Shown here: positions 37,046-50,193 of the stretch, in pieces
Layout: the number at the start of each line of letters is the position of its first letter
Position numbering within the stretch: position 1 is the stretch's first letter
Assembly (NCBI GenBank): GCA_029204225.1
Contig: CM055095.1
Span: forward strand, 19,801,450-19,865,449
From: Diphasiastrum complanatum
Taxonomy: Eukaryota; Streptophyta; Lycopodiopsida; Lycopodiales; Lycopodiaceae
Direction: 5' to 3'
DNA: 64,000 nt
The notes under the pieces: model-generated
What the model was told of the DNA's origin: nothing
The model's database searches: none
The model's input: the letters and a program-made list of their open reading frames with translations, nothing else
Program-made: the position numbers and the translations under genes

Positions 37046-39416
37046 CACTTCAAAGAAGATTCAGATCATCAAATCTGATAATGGAGGTGAGTACAAGAGC
37101 ACAAAATTTTCTAAATTCTGCCAAGAATAGGGGATAGAGCATCAATTCACTCCTGTGTACACACCCGAATATAATGGTGTCACAGAAAGAAGAAACAGGA
37201 CGCTAGTCGAAGGAGCCAGATGCATGATGGCACAGGCTCGACTGCCAAGTCAATTCTGGGCTGAGGCAATAGCTACAGCAATACACATGTTGAACAAATC
37301 CACACCGACAGCCCTGGAAAACAAGACACCGTACGAAATGTGGATAGGTAGAAAGTCTGATCTATCATACATGCGTGTGTTTGGATGTGCAGCATACAAG
37401 CACATTCCAAAAGAAAAAAAAAACAAGCTCGATGATAAATCAGAGCAAACAATCATGGTCGGATACTCGAATGGATCACAAGTGTACAGACTCCACAATC
37501 CAACTACGAAGAAGATTGTTTTGAGTAGAGATGTGAAGTTCGATGAGTCCACATTCCCTGGACTGAAGGATGAAAAAGGCCATGAGATCTTCACATTGCT
37601 GCCAATTTAAGAGTGATATTGAGAATAGACGTCAAACCAGAATGGTGAGCCCCAGACTCCAGAGCAGCAGGAAGCAGAGGATCAACCCCACAAATCAGAA
37701 ACATTCGAGCAGCGACGAAACAAACTTAGAAGGTCAACAAGACAAAGAAGACCTCCAGATTGATACGTTGACAATTTTCAGTGGAGCGAAGACACAGAAT
37801 TCGAGTACTGCAACTTCACTGAAGAGCCAACTACATATCTAGAAGCTGTCCAGAGTCTAGAGGGAGAATTCTGGAAGCAGGCAATGTCAAAGGAGATCAA
37901 ATTAATGAGGCGAAACGAGGCATGGACACTAGAGCCACTACTCGAAAACAAAAAGATCGTCGACTACAAGGGGGTATACAAAAGAAAAATGAAATTAGAT
38001 GGCATTGTTGGACGTTACAAAGCAAGGCTTTTCGCAAAGGGCTACACACAAAGGTATGGAGTTGACTATTTCGACATGTATTCGCCAATGGTCAAGATGA
38101 CAAGCATTTGACTACTCCTTGCATATGCTACACAACACAATATGGAAATTTACTAGATTGATGTAAAGACAACCTTTCTCCACGGAGATCTAGAGGAAGA
38201 AATCTTCATGAAGCAGCCTGAAGGATTTGAAGCCCCCGACAATCGTCAATATGTCTGTTGGTTGCAGAGATGCATTTATGGTCTGAACCAGACATCACGA
38301 GCTTGGTACAAGAAGCTCGATAGTCTTTTGAAGTCTCTAGACTTCAATCCTACACAACCAGATTATAATGTCTATATAAAAAGAGTAGAAAAAGATTTTG
38401 TGATTCTGACTTTTTTTTCATGGATGATTCTCTTATGATTAAAAAACTCCTTGATACTAATCAAGGACACGAAGAGTCAGATTTTTGAAAATTATGAAAT
38501 CACAGATCTGGGAGAAGCAACAAAATGCCTTGGGCTGGAGATCAAAAGCGATCGAATAAAAGACAAAATACATTTGATTCAGTCAATTTATGTCAGAAAA
38601 GTGCTGAAGCAGTATCGAATGATGGACTGCAAAGAAAAAGCCACACCAATGATAGCTGGAGCCAAATTGACGAAGCAGGATTGCCCAAAAACAGAGGAGG
38701 AAAAACAGAAGATGGAAGGTATACCCTACCAAAACCTAATTAGTAGTCTGATGTATCTTACAATTTGTACCAAACCCAATTTGGCTTTCTTTGTCAATGC
38801 TTTAAGCCAATTCTCTTCCAATCATGGCATGGCGCATTGCAAATGGCAAAACGAATCCTACAATATCTGAAAGGTACCCAAAATATGGGATTAACCTACA
38901 AAGAAGACAACAAAAATGAAGGATTCGAGTTGCACTACTACAGTGATGCAAGCTGGGTGAGCTACAAAGATGACAGCAAGTCCGTAACACAAGGATGTTC
39001 AATGGCGTGAGGAGCAACAATTAGCTGAATATGCAAAAAGCAAACCTTGGTACCTCAATCCTCATGTGAAGCTGAATACGTCGCAGCTTCAAAGGTGGCA
39101 AACCAGATAGTTTGGTTGCAGATGATATTGGAGGCAATTGGCATACCACAAGGAGAACCATGCACAATAATGATGGATTCTCAAAGTGCCATATTTCTGT
39201 CCCAGGATCTTGTCTTCCATTCAAAGACAAGACACATACCTTTGAAGTACCATCACATTCGAGATTTGATTTTGAAAGGAGAGCTCCAGGTCCAGTACGT
39301 AAAGTCTGAAGACATGATTGCAGATCTTCTCACGAAGCCGCTCGACAAGCCACTCTTTGCAAAGCAAAGTAAAGCAATTGGATTAAACATACAAAGTTGC
39401 AAGGTTCAAGAGGGAG
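37046..39416 (+). pseudogene. Copia integrase, RT, RNase H to polypurine tract
   Basis: Begins inside the integrase core (IQIIKSDNGGEYKSTKF) and runs through YTPEYNGVTERRNRTLVE, FWAEAIATAIHML and LSYMRVFGCAAY to a stop at 37610. [39 protein letters not shown], stop at 38109, DVKTTFLHGDLEEEIFMKQP, YGLNQTSRAWYKKLD and a frameshift at the catalytic block near 38420 (reads FFSWMILL instead of VDDSL). RNase H: YSDASWVSYKDDSKSV, QSSCEAEYVAASKVANQ, MMDSQSAIFLSQD and KTRHIPLKYHHIRDLI, ending DMIADLLTKPLDK. A polypurine tract AAGAGGGAG precedes the LTR at 39417. It is one of the least damaged RNase H copies in the window. Confidence 0.92.
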
Positions 39417-40307
<891 letters not shown>

Positions 40308-40552
40308 TGGTAGCCATGGAGGAAAGTGAGGATTTCACCTCCATTTCTCTCACAAAATCTGATTCCGCTTGGGCGCCCTCAGATTGCGCCCCAGTGAGTG
40401 CTGCTGCTTCACAATATTTCTCTCTTAATGATGCACATTGCTTCGTTTTTCAGCAGAATGGTCGAATTGACAGTTTCAGCTTCTATCAGACTATTCTCAC
40501 TCTATGCTCTATAGCCTTCCACGACGATCTGAAATTAGTTTTGCATCTCTAG
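40308..40552 (+). other. Open frame after the GA tract, possible truncated host exon
   Basis: ATG codons at 40308 and 40317 begin a frame of about 80 residues (MVAMEESEDFTSISL, then YFSLNDAHCFVF). I do not recognise the product. Plant genes often have GA/CT tracts in the 5'UTR, as the permease here does, so this could be a first exon cut off by the copia leader that follows. It could equally be chance. Confidence 0.25.
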
Positions 40553-41098
40553 GGCCTAGATCATTATAGCATTGCTTCACCAAGAATGTTCTCCTACAGC
40601 TTGAGATCAACGATTTTCTCTCTGAAAATCCTTGCTTGAGAAAACAACTTACTTTGGAATTTCTTCCACCAAACACTATGTTTTTCTTTGCAAGTTTGAG
40701 TTCCTTTAAGGTTGATCTACCTCTCAGCTCTTGATTGTAGCTTCCAGCACTCAAAATGATCTAAAACTGATGTAAATAGAGTTTGTTTCCACTTCACACT
40801 CTCTCACTATAGCTTAAGCTGCAAAATGCTCAAATGTTCACCAAACTGATCCCAATCAGTTGCTAATGGATTCCCCACTGTATTTGTCTCCTTTTCCTTT
40901 GAATAAACTCTTTGAATAGTGTTCAAGCACTTCCTACCATGCTTCAATGCCTACAATATGCTCAAGAGACTGTTTTCATCAACATTGTAAGTTCTCTTGC
41001 TTTCACCTCCTGTGGAGGACACTCTCACCTTAGTACGAAGCCAGTGACAAGCCGAAACCAGTAGTCAGGCACTCAGGATCAGAAGAGCTCTGATACCA
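40553..41098 (-). other. Leader and primer-binding site of a minus-strand copia element
   Basis: The minus strand reads TGGTATCAGAGC at 41087-41098, an exact tRNA-Met site, directly inside a TTGACA-ending LTR. The sequence to the left has no recognisable gag, so only the leader survives. Confidence 0.65.
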
Positions 41099-41345
41099 TG
41101 TCAATAATGAGATAAGCAATATCAGTCATTCACCATAAGCAATCACCACAAGGAGGAATAAGAACACACACACACACACACCATCACTAAATCACTGAAT
41201 GTAAAATGAGTACAATAAACTCTGATAGAGAGAAAAAAAACTAGGAGCTGACTAATAGTCTAGCCTATAGCACTGGTAACAGCTGACAACAGTCAAAGTA
41301 CATCGTGCAAAAGTAACATATGAAGTTTATCATTGATTTCTAACA
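41099..41345 (-). repeat. Copia LTR, 247 bp, both edges defined
   Basis: In element orientation it runs TGTTAGAAATCAATGATAAAC ... CTCATTATTGACA, with TG and CA ends and a primer-binding site next to the CA end. It belongs to the family of the 3' LTR at 22979. It holds a short (GT)n and CTATAGGCTAGAC. Confidence 0.82.
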
Positions 41346-41635
41346 TTTTTTGATCCAACATATTTGTTTCTCACTCTCCATATTGTCTCCACAATGGGAG
41401 GAGTACCACATCCTTCATTATCGCCTTGATGATTTTCTTGTGGTGGTGGAGTTGCTTCATCCTCACTGAGAAGCTTGGATAGTTCATCACTACCCCTTTC
41501 TTCATCTCCAAACCTATGGATCTCATCAAATAATACGTCACGACTTATGTGCATGCATCGTCCAAGTGGATCATAGCATCTATACCCCTTTGTTTGCTCA
41601 TCATACCCTATAAAGATGAATTTCAAGACCTTCAC
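41346..41635 (-). pseudogene. Copia integrase C-terminal fragment
   Basis: Minus strand from 41635: [36 protein letters not shown], then an acidic linker ending [10 protein letters not shown]. The fragment is directly cut by the LTR edge at 41345, so the LTR element inserted into an older copia copy. Confidence 0.82.
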
Positions 41636-43038
41636 CTACACTTTGGTCAATAAAAAACATAAAAATTCTTTTTGTTAGATTAACGAGAAAATGGGACAAA
41701 AGAGACTGATTTGGCAAAAGAAATGTCGCTATATTGTCAAGTATAGTAAAACAACAACTAATAATCACAAAATAACTTTTGCTATAACAGGCATCGCACA
41801 ATTGTCAAGTGTCATTGTTAAATTGTTTAAATGTTGTAGAAATGGCACACAAAAAAACCTTATCCTAAAAAGCATTCCAATAACAAAAATGAATTTTTTT
41901 GTGGCTAGCTTTTCATTTATGTTGCTAAATAGTAATCCTATGTCACTTAGGGAAGCTCCTTTTATAATCTATAAACTTGATGTATATACATAGTTTTTTC
42001 TCATATCATCCTCACATTTCTTGTTGCTATCTTCTTGACTTCTTGCCTTTATGCCTACATCTTTTTAGTACCTATATTTGGTGATCTACAATTTCTAGGT
42101 TTTATAGTTTATAGTTTACAATCTACAATATTTTGAGTTTAGTTCTAGTGGTTCCAAACAAGACCTTGTGTGTGCTTGACCATGTCAATTGGCAAAATGT
42201 TTTTGGTATTGCCATGAGAGGTATCCAAGATCAACCTAGCGAAGCACCTATCCTATATGCAATCGATAACGATGGCTTCATTAACTTGGTCGACCAACGA
42301 CACAATCTAGTCATGAGAAGGCTAGTTTTTGGCAAAAAGACTTGCATTAATGAAAAGATTCAATGCTCAGGTGAAAAAAGAAAACGTCAATTACTATGCC
42401 AAATTTGTGTCTTGAAAAATCTATTTTTCATCCAATTTGGATTCGTGATAGTTTCTCATTTCAAATACGTATGACAATGCAAAATATCACCATCATCGCA
42501 AAGCCTTTGTAGGATATCACAAAATCCTTGTGTACATGTATACCATTCAGATCTCATTATGTGAAGTGACTTTCCATGATAGTTGGTCAAGGAAAGCAAT
42601 TCATTCGCCCAAGAACTTGCCACATGGCAAACTGGTGCAATATTTCCATGCATAGAATGCTTGTTATGCCGATCTTCATATTAAAAGCAATTCAGACTTG
42701 TACAAATGTAGCAAGCTTGTCAACATGTACGCAAGGGTAGTGTGTTGTGTCACACTTCGGCATGGCATGGCATACCCACACAATTGAGAGCTCCATGGTG
42801 ACATGCATGAAAGATAAGGTACACTTCCTAATTATATTGTTCACTAGTGTGTTTTGCATTCAAGCAAGCAAGTTCATACACTTGGTACTTCCATTCCTTG
42901 ATCAAGTGCAATGTGGGTGGATGGCAATCCAATTCGAAAGTTCTCAAAATCTCGTATACAAACGGAGCCCGTTGATCTCTATGTAGATCTTCCTTTTCAT
43001 CCCTCTACGCTATAGACACCACCCACATCACATCAGAG
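41636..43038. other. Upstream region of the COA1-like gene
   Basis: No gene is recognised. An open frame at 42133-42474 has no recognisable domain and is probably spurious. The gene's promoter should lie near the right end, but I cannot place a clear TATA box. Confidence 0.4.
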
Positions 43039-46000
43039 ATGGGCATGAAGCTCCTTCGGCTAAGGCGATGGGCTCCCACCTTTGCACTGGCTGAAGGTGG
43101 GCACTCAAATTGGAGACAATTCTCATCAGCGTGGGTGTTCATCCCTTTCCTCAGAATCGCTCTCTTTTCAAAGTCTTCCTTCTCCATTTGTGTTGCAGAA
43201 ATTCATTGTTTGCTTGAGAGTATGCCCAATTATTGTGAGTGATTAAGGCTTTTTTGATAGGTTTGATTTGTGGTGCTATTATGTAGGGGTGCTGAACCAG
43301 CTGAGGGTTTATGGAAAAGCAGGGCTATGAGATATGGGCGGCCGTTGGGTGCTGTGTTGCTGCTGGGAGCCACGGGTGTTGCTGCTGCCAGTGCTCTTAA
43401 AAACATTCTTATTTATCATGGATGTAGCAGGTGGATGTTGAGCTTCACATCTACTGCCTAATTTTTTTTCAGTTGAAATCAAATCGCAAAAATGGTATTT
43501 TGTCTTTCTAGGAGAAAGTTCAACTGCAACAAATTTATAAATTTAGTGGGGCATGACATGCTCACGAATTCTCTTGCGCACTCGCAGCTCCAGAAGGGCA
43601 GCACATTTTTTGATGGTGATGCCTCCGAAGCTGACTGCCCTTCAATCACCATCACCACCACGTCGAGGTCACTCATCCTTGATGTCTCCATCCCTAAATA
43701 AATCGAACAAGATCTGTACAGTGCAGGATTCAATGTGCACCAAACACAATCAACTACACATATGGGAAAAGATTGGCTTTTTTTTATACAACCTGGGCAC
43801 TTCAAAAGAGAACAATGAGCAAGATTCCTAGGATCACAAACTATCTAGCTGCACATGCCATCACAAAACAAGGGCCACTTGGGAGCTTGACTCCAAGGAG
43901 ACTTACGTAGACTAGACAATTATCAATATGTAATAGAACTAACAAACTTCATGCTAACAAGCCATTTCATTCCTGCCAACATGCATGCACTATGTAAAAA
44001 TCTTATAACAAACTCTCTGTGATAAATGGTGCCTTAGGACTAATTTTAAGGTTCTCTACTAGCTGTTGGGTCCTATGGAGGTCCAAGGTCGGTTAAACTG
44101 TAGGAGGCCCAAATCATGATGTAATTATCATGTGTAACTCAATATACGAGGGAAATTGTCTCATGACTAAAGTATTGATTGTTGATAGTCCTAGAATACT
44201 GTAAATCAGGCAAACTTTGTACTTGTAGCAACTTTTGGTGAGAGATTTGAGCCTACCTTGGGAAATGTGCATCGGGGAAAGATGTACTTGTATTTGTGCA
44301 GTGTAAGTTGTGTTGTGCTACTATTCATAGATTGTCAAAGCTGTGAGCTTTTTAGGATGCTTGCCAAATTTATGAACACAAATAACAAATATGGCATCAC
44401 ATAAGAGCAATAGACCATCAAAGATGAAGCAATGACAATCTATGAGTTTTTTAGGATGCTTGCCAAATTTATAAGCACAAATAACAAATATGGCATCACA
44501 TAAGAGCAATAGACCATCAAAGATGAAGCAAATAGCATTCTACAGCATAGGATACCAAAGAAAATCAAAGTAGTAAATAGTTGGTCCCCTATAAGGAAGA
44601 GTAATGAGTCTACTACATAGAGGAAAAAGAATATTCTAAAACATAAGTGACTGACTGGATGTCTTTGCTTCTTATTTATACTCTATTGAAATTAGGACTG
44701 AAATTCTAGATCAAAAGCTGAAGAGGCCGTGTGACATAAGCAACCCTGCCAAAAAGTGTGCCCTGTAAGTTGAGCTCATCTCCTTGTGAATAAGATGATT
44801 ATTGTTCTGTAATAAAAAATAGTCATTGGTCCATGTAAAATGAGTTTTGGGTCCTTTTTGTCAAATATGTGCTACTAATTGGGTGTTCCTACCTTTGCCT
44901 TCTAGAAAAAAAATATTGCCCCTAATATGGGTGTAGAGTGTACTTACAAACTATACAACTGCAAATGTTTGTATGTGGAAGTTGCTGTCCTAAAAATGTC
45001 ATTGTCATAGCATTGATCGCAAACTCCATAAGTGAAAGGTGCATGTATCTGCTGCAAAAGTACCCAGGTCCCATGCTAAAGCGTAAAGTTGCAGTATGAA
45101 ACTGGGAGTCATAAATTGTTGTTACTGAATTGTAACAGACTGTCTCAAGCTATATGGATGGTCTATGAATGTCAATGGGAGGGATTTTAAGGATTCATCG
45201 AAAATAAATTTTGGGTCCTCTCTTCAGAGCTCAGTGACCAAGCCTAAAACAAAGAATGATGTTGTGAACATGTATGTACCAAGCTATTCTTATGGGCCAA
45301 GAATGCCACATAAAAGCATAAGCTAGAACATCAGGGCACCAAGCAATCCATAAGGACCAAGAGAGTCATTCACCATTTGCATGAGGTGATGTAAGCTTCA
45401 GAGACTAAGTGTAGGCTTAAGCTCACATACATGAAAAACATGATGTAAAAACCAAAAAGCTAATTTTTTATTATACTTTTTCGCTTGGCTCAAGTGCAAT
45501 CTCAGGGGTAGTAAGAAGCAGCCCACAGTGAGACTCTCCTCCATGGAAGCTGAATTTAGGGTAGCAGCTGCTGCAATAACTGAAGCCATTTGGGCTCAAA
45601 GAATTTTTGGAGAAATTAAGGAGTTCCAAGAAAGTGCAACTACTATCTTTTGTCATAATTTAAGTTCTATAACCATTGCTAAAAATCCTGTATTACATGC
45701 AAGAACAAGGTTGAAGCACATTGAAATGCATTATCACTTTGTAAGAGAAAAAATTTAAGCTAGCAAAGGAGAGCTTCTTTATTGTTCTACAAATGATCAA
45801 GTAGTTGATATGCTCACAAAGGGAGTGTCTTTGGCTTGCAGTGTATCTCTGTCTATAATTGACCAAATCAATATAGTTGTAAGACTATCAAGAAAAAAAT
45901 TCAGCCATTAGTCGTTTTTCCACAAAAAAAAGAAAAAATTCACAATCCGGGTCACCAATTTCTGATGTGTTGGAATGTTTCTGCAACGAGTCGCGATGTG

Positions 46001-49000
46001 CTGTAAATATATTGATATCAATGAAGAACAATGACTAAAGCCTTACAAGCAATAGCTAAGCATAGACAAGAGATCTCCCACAAAGAGCCCGAGCTATACC
46101 TGTTGAAAGAGAAGGAATACGATAATCTACCTAATTATTGAATGATAGCCCTATATATACTATCTAGAACCCCTTAATGGAACCCCCTAGATAGTAGGGC
46201 AAATTAGGGTACTCGGGTCTCATAAGGACATGCCCTTAGTGCTAACTAGCCCAGTACGCAACGGTATGCTAATTAGGGCAACTAGTGATTAGGCCTAGGG
46301 GAGGACGAGTCCATAACATCGAGGAAGCATATGCGACACATGACTCTGAAGAAGAAGAAAGTCAAGAAGCAAAAACTTTGAATAAGGAAAAGAAGTAAAA
46401 TCATTGTTTACTTTGCATAAAACAAGGACATTTGGCTAAAGCATGTCCTTAAAAGAAGAGGAAGTCTACCTCGAGAATTACCAAGTGGGAGGTAAGATCT
46501 CCTATGTGGAAGTTTCACCAATAGAAAGATGTTGTTGCTCTATAGCCCAACTAATTTTGGACCTAACCATCTATGTTGATTGAAGGGAAGATCTTAGGTA
46601 AGGTAGTCAATGTACTATTAGATACTCGGTCGACTCACAATTTCTTGAATTCTTGATTGCTATATGGGATCAAAAGATACCCAATTTAGATCTACAATTG
46701 CAAGGCTATTCAAAGTTAGTTAACTTCAATCTTGAGAGAACAAATGTTATCGTAAGGCATAAATGGTTCTATGATAAGTTTGATACTTTGCCAGTTGAGT
46801 GCAAGTATCATGTTTTCAATTTTTTTCATGGTGAAAAGTTCCTCCTTATCCTTGTATTTCCTCTATTGAAGTAAGGAGAATCTTTCTAGTTTTTGAGTAT
46901 AAAATATTTCTGTAACCAACTTAACCTGGTTGGAAGGCTAGATGGGCCAAACTCATGCAATTTTTTGAGTATGAGATATGGTATATTAGGCACATAGATG
47001 CACAGAAACGCTTTTCGGAAACCGCGTTTCTCAGACCAGAATTGTACTAAATTATTATTATTATTTTTTTATTTTTATTTTTTTTTGGAAAAATAGCTTA
47101 TGGCTGAAATTTTTTTAGGGGATCAATGGTCAAACCAGCGTTTTGCCTCTCAGAAGTGCAGTAGATGGGGCACAAACAGATCTTATTTTCAATAGCTATT
47201 TGGTTGGTATTTGCTCTGGTTTTCAATAAATGCTCAGGGGGTTCAAAGGGCGGTATCCTCCCCATGGCTTCTCTTTCCTTTCTCTCTTGCTGTCCCATGA
47301 GTTTTGTGAATGCCATTCTTCTTGCAAGTATATTACGGATGATTTCTACCTGAATTTTGACAGCATGATAAAACGCCTGTTGCCAGATTTATTAGCATGA
47401 ACCAACTTTGCAACTACGCTGCTCTGATGTTTCAAAATGTCACTAAGAAAGAACAGTTAGCTTAACAAGGTCGAAGATGAGTTGCTTCTATTCAATACCA
47501 ACCATAGGAGTGTGGCATATTGCGCTAGAAGGACTTGGATACACATAATGGGAGGCCTTGGCAAAGGGACCCTATCTATGTTGATGCTTAGAGGCAATCA
47601 ACGATGTCATAGCGACACTTTTATAAGGGATGCGCTTCTATTTTCAAGGGCCCACCCATTTAGGTATTCTTGTAGCACTTGCAAGCTCACCTTTTGTGCC
47701 CGAGCTTCCATACCCCACAACAATTGGTGACATGATCCCAAGTGAGATCTCTTGACCCCATCATGGTGGCTCAAATTTCCTCCTCCTATGCCCCAAACTG
47801 ATTTCAATTTCCTCCTATGAGCTCTTGAATTGCCTCTCAAGTCCCGAATCTTGATTTTTGAATCCCATTGTTACCTCTAAGCTTCGAGCCTCTTCCCAAA
47901 TTCCCTCTTTAACCCTCTAAGTTCTTCCTCCTCCTTGAGGCTTGACTCTCTCCTTTCAAGTTCCTCCACCTCCCTTCCAAGTTTTTTCTCCCGAGTCCCT
48001 TCAATGTGTTCCTAATTTTTAACCCTTGACAAGTTTTCTTCTTCTCCTTCTCCCTTGCTTTCAAATTTATGTTGCTTAAGGCTTGGCTCCCCCTTGACTA
48101 AGGTTTGCTCTCCCTCTCGTCCTTCTCCTTTCAACTTTCAAGCCTCCTCTTCATCCTTAGGTTAAAGGGCCTAGGCACTTGCTCTCTTCGTCCCCTCTTC
48201 TTCTCCCCTTGCTCAATGTTCTCATTACCTTGCTTACCTTTCTCTTCTATAAGCTCTAGCCTTCTCTTTCTCTCTCCATGTTTGAGCCTTTTCTTTTCAA
48301 TCGGTTGAAAAAATGTTAAATTGAATTATAATTGGTATTTGATTCTCATCAAATTGCGATATGATGAAACATTAAATCTCAAGTACAAACCCTGGCGTTG
48401 GGACATCACAATTGCTTGTCAAGTTGGGGGTGGTGGGGGGGGGGTTTGTTATAAAACAGACCTAAGTTCTTAGAAGTTACTTTACATGAACAATGGAGTG
48501 AAATTTTTTTTTTTTTTTCCGTTGTGGAAGGCCCGAAAAGTGCTCTGATACAAAGTTGCAAACAATTTATATTTATGGCTTCACATAAAGCAGAAAAGAC
48601 TAGAAGGCCGAACATTAGAGAATTTCATTTAAAGAGTAGCAAAAGATCGATGAGTTCTCCCATGAAGAGCTCAAGCATCTCAATAATCAAATAATGAGTG
48701 TCTTTAGCCGCTAGTTATAGTCGTGGCATCCATGAGGGACCTTCCAAGAAACCCTAATGTGTAATGTGAAAAATAAGGAGGCAGCACTTTTAAAGAGAAA
48801 TAGTGCACCCATCAGCTTGGTGCCCTAATATACATGATAATGCTTCTTGGTGTCTAAGGGGAGGCTCGAACAATATACATGGTAATGAACCCATGAGCAC
48901 TGTATGTGCTTATTAAATTGCACTCTAAAGCAGGACCTTTCCAAGGTCTGCATGAGATAATAATAAGAAGCTGAGAGAAAATGGTGGATGAGTTGCACTG

Positions 49001-50064
49001 CTTGCTTGGTGGGGGTTTGAAAGCTAGAGCTTATGGGGAAAATTGCAGTTATTGAAGAAAGGTACAAATATGACCATGCAATTTAGCATCATGTTCCTGA
49101 CCCATTGAAACTGTGATCACTCATGTAAAATAGCCGGTATGTCAATTAAGCAGATTGAAACTTCATCTCAGTTTTTTAGGCAATAGCAGAAGCTGATGGT
49201 GATATCAGTAGGTTCAAGAAGCCAAAATAGCACAGACCTGCTATATTCTTCCAGGATGGTGTTGTTGTAGTTATTTGATCTTTTGCCACTTTTTTTTGTT
49301 GTTTTAACATACCATAAAATGATTTGTACTGACACTGATGTGATCAAATTTGAAATCTGTAGTAAGGCGATGGAAAGAGCAGCAAAGGATCCGAGAATGA
49401 AGAAGCTTTTAGGAGAAAGTATTGAAAAAGGGTTTTGGTATGAAGCTTCACTCGGACTCTCCCATGAAGGACGTTCTGCGTCATGCAGCTTTCCAATCTA
49501 TGGTAATCAAGGACATGCAAATCTTCACTTGAGGGCGGTCAAATATGAAGGTGAAGCCTATAATGTGGAAGGTTGACATTCCTTAGTTTTTTCAGTTTTC
49601 AACATATCTGCAAGAAATTCCTCATGCTTCCAGCCTTTTTCAGGAATCAATAGAAACATGCTTGTTGTTATGTAAGATGAATTTAAATTTTTGGTGACAA
49701 GAAGGTAGTTATTTTCTGTTAATAACGAATGTGCCAGGTGACATGAAATAATGCTTTCTGGTGTTGACAGAAAATGCATCTCATTTTATATTTTATGTTT
49801 TATTTCTTGTTTGAAACTCTACAACTGTTTAACATTTTATACTGTCATACAGAGACTGGAAACAAATTGGCCAACCTGAACATTTTTAGTCAAGGTAACT
49901 GGGAGGTTCTTGTCCTTGAAGCTCTTGTACCAAGTTCAAGTTCGGAAAGTGCTAACAAATTGGATCGTATCAATCTGATGGAGGAAAATAACGCTCCTAA
50001 ATCAGGAGACTGGGTACGCGGAAGTCCTGGTCCTTGTAGATCTGCTGCAATTAGGGAAGTTTGA
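43039..50064 (+). CDS. COA1-like mitochondrial protein, 4 exons with one giant intron
   Basis: Exons 43039-43130, 43287-43430, 49363-49550 and 49853-50064 join in phase to 211 codons. Residues 1-31 are basic and Ser-rich and end RQFSSA, typical of a mitochondrial presequence. A membrane helix follows at about 51-68 (LGAVLLLGATGVAAASAL). Residues 80-190 resemble plant proteins of the COA1 (cytochrome c oxidase assembly factor 1) family: KAMERAAKDPRMKKLLGES, KGFWYEASLG, SCSFPIYGNQGHANLHLRAV and GNWEVLVLEALV. Such proteins are single-pass in the inner membrane and assist respiratory complex assembly; plant members are poorly studied. Junctions are GT-AG: GC|G at exon 1/2, AG|T at exon 2/3, G|AG at exon 3/4. 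Intron 2 is 5932 bp and contains copia, LTR and gypsy relics. The last 20 or so residues are not family-like, so an alternative last exon from a donor near 50011 is possible. Confidence 0.75.
44340..44531. repeat. 99-bp tandem duplication inside the COA1-like intron
   Basis: TTAGGATGCTTGCCAAATTT recurs at 44352 and 44451. Both copies continue CACAAATAACAAATATGG, CATCACATAAGAGCAATAG and ACCATCAAAGATGAAGCAA. Confidence 0.9.
45486..45870 (+). pseudogene. Copia RNase H relic in intron
   Basis: Reads GSKKQPTVRLSSMEAEFR, AAAITEAIWAQRIFGEIKEF, LKHIEMHYHFVREKI and NDQVVDMLTKGVS, with one stop at 45756-45758. Only the RNase H C-terminal half remains. It lies on the sense strand of the host intron. 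Confidence 0.85.
45963..46318 (-). repeat. Putative LTR, 356 bp
   Basis: In minus orientation it runs TGTTATGGACTCG ... CAACACATCA, with a TATATATAG box near 46155. It is followed by GAAATTGGTGACCCGG, in which TGGTGACCC could be a primer-binding site for a tRNA other than Met. It interrupts the start of the gypsy gag relic. No target duplication is seen. Confidence 0.5.
46319..46874 (+). pseudogene. Ty3/gypsy gag knuckle and protease relic
   Basis: Begins IEEAYATHDSEEEESQ, then the zinc knuckle CLLCIKQGHLAKACP. Around 46570 follows MLIEGKILGKVVNVLLDTRS and THNFLNS, matching the retropepsin active site (normally LLDSGSTHNF, with the Ser-Gly changed to Thr-Arg). After a frameshift comes VIVRHKWFYDKFDTLPVE and VFNFFHGEKFLL, the end of the protease domain. 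RT is not present. Stops at several points make it dead. Confidence 0.75.
47840..48300. other. Polypyrimidine-rich stretch in the COA1-like intron
   Basis: The plus strand is strongly C and T biased, with recurring TTCCTCCTCCTTGAGGCTTG and CTCCCTTCCAAG-like phrases. No coding sense on either strand. Confidence 0.6.
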
Positions 50065-50125
50065 TGATTCCCTTGAAGATATGGTTGGGAGCCTTTTGCG
50101 ACAGTTGGTATGGTTGGGAGAAGGG

Positions 50126-50193
50126 GAATTTAGACCTTGCTGGCCTGCTTTGGAGATATGGTTGGGAGCCGCGGGCCAGCGGGGTCTAAATTC
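50126..50193. repeat. Hairpin with 23-nt arms
   Basis: GAATTTAGACCTTGCTGG at 50126 pairs with CCAGCGGGGTCTAAATTC ending at 50193, with three mismatches over 23 nt and a 22-nt loop. It lies just past the stop of the COA1-like gene, possibly in its 3'UTR. Confidence 0.65.

Noticed and set aside
42133-42474. 113-residue open frame upstream of the COA1-like gene
   Set aside because: No recognisable domain, splice context or start context.
47098-47353. Overlapping frames on both strands near 47.2 kb as a possible gene
   Set aside because: Neither translation resembles a known family, and the region lies within the COA1-like intron among relics.
48538-48553. Primer-binding-like sequence (minus strand TTTGTATCAGAGC)
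   Set aside because: One mismatch in the key TGG start and no TG/CA LTR edge beside it, so support is too weak to list as a feature.
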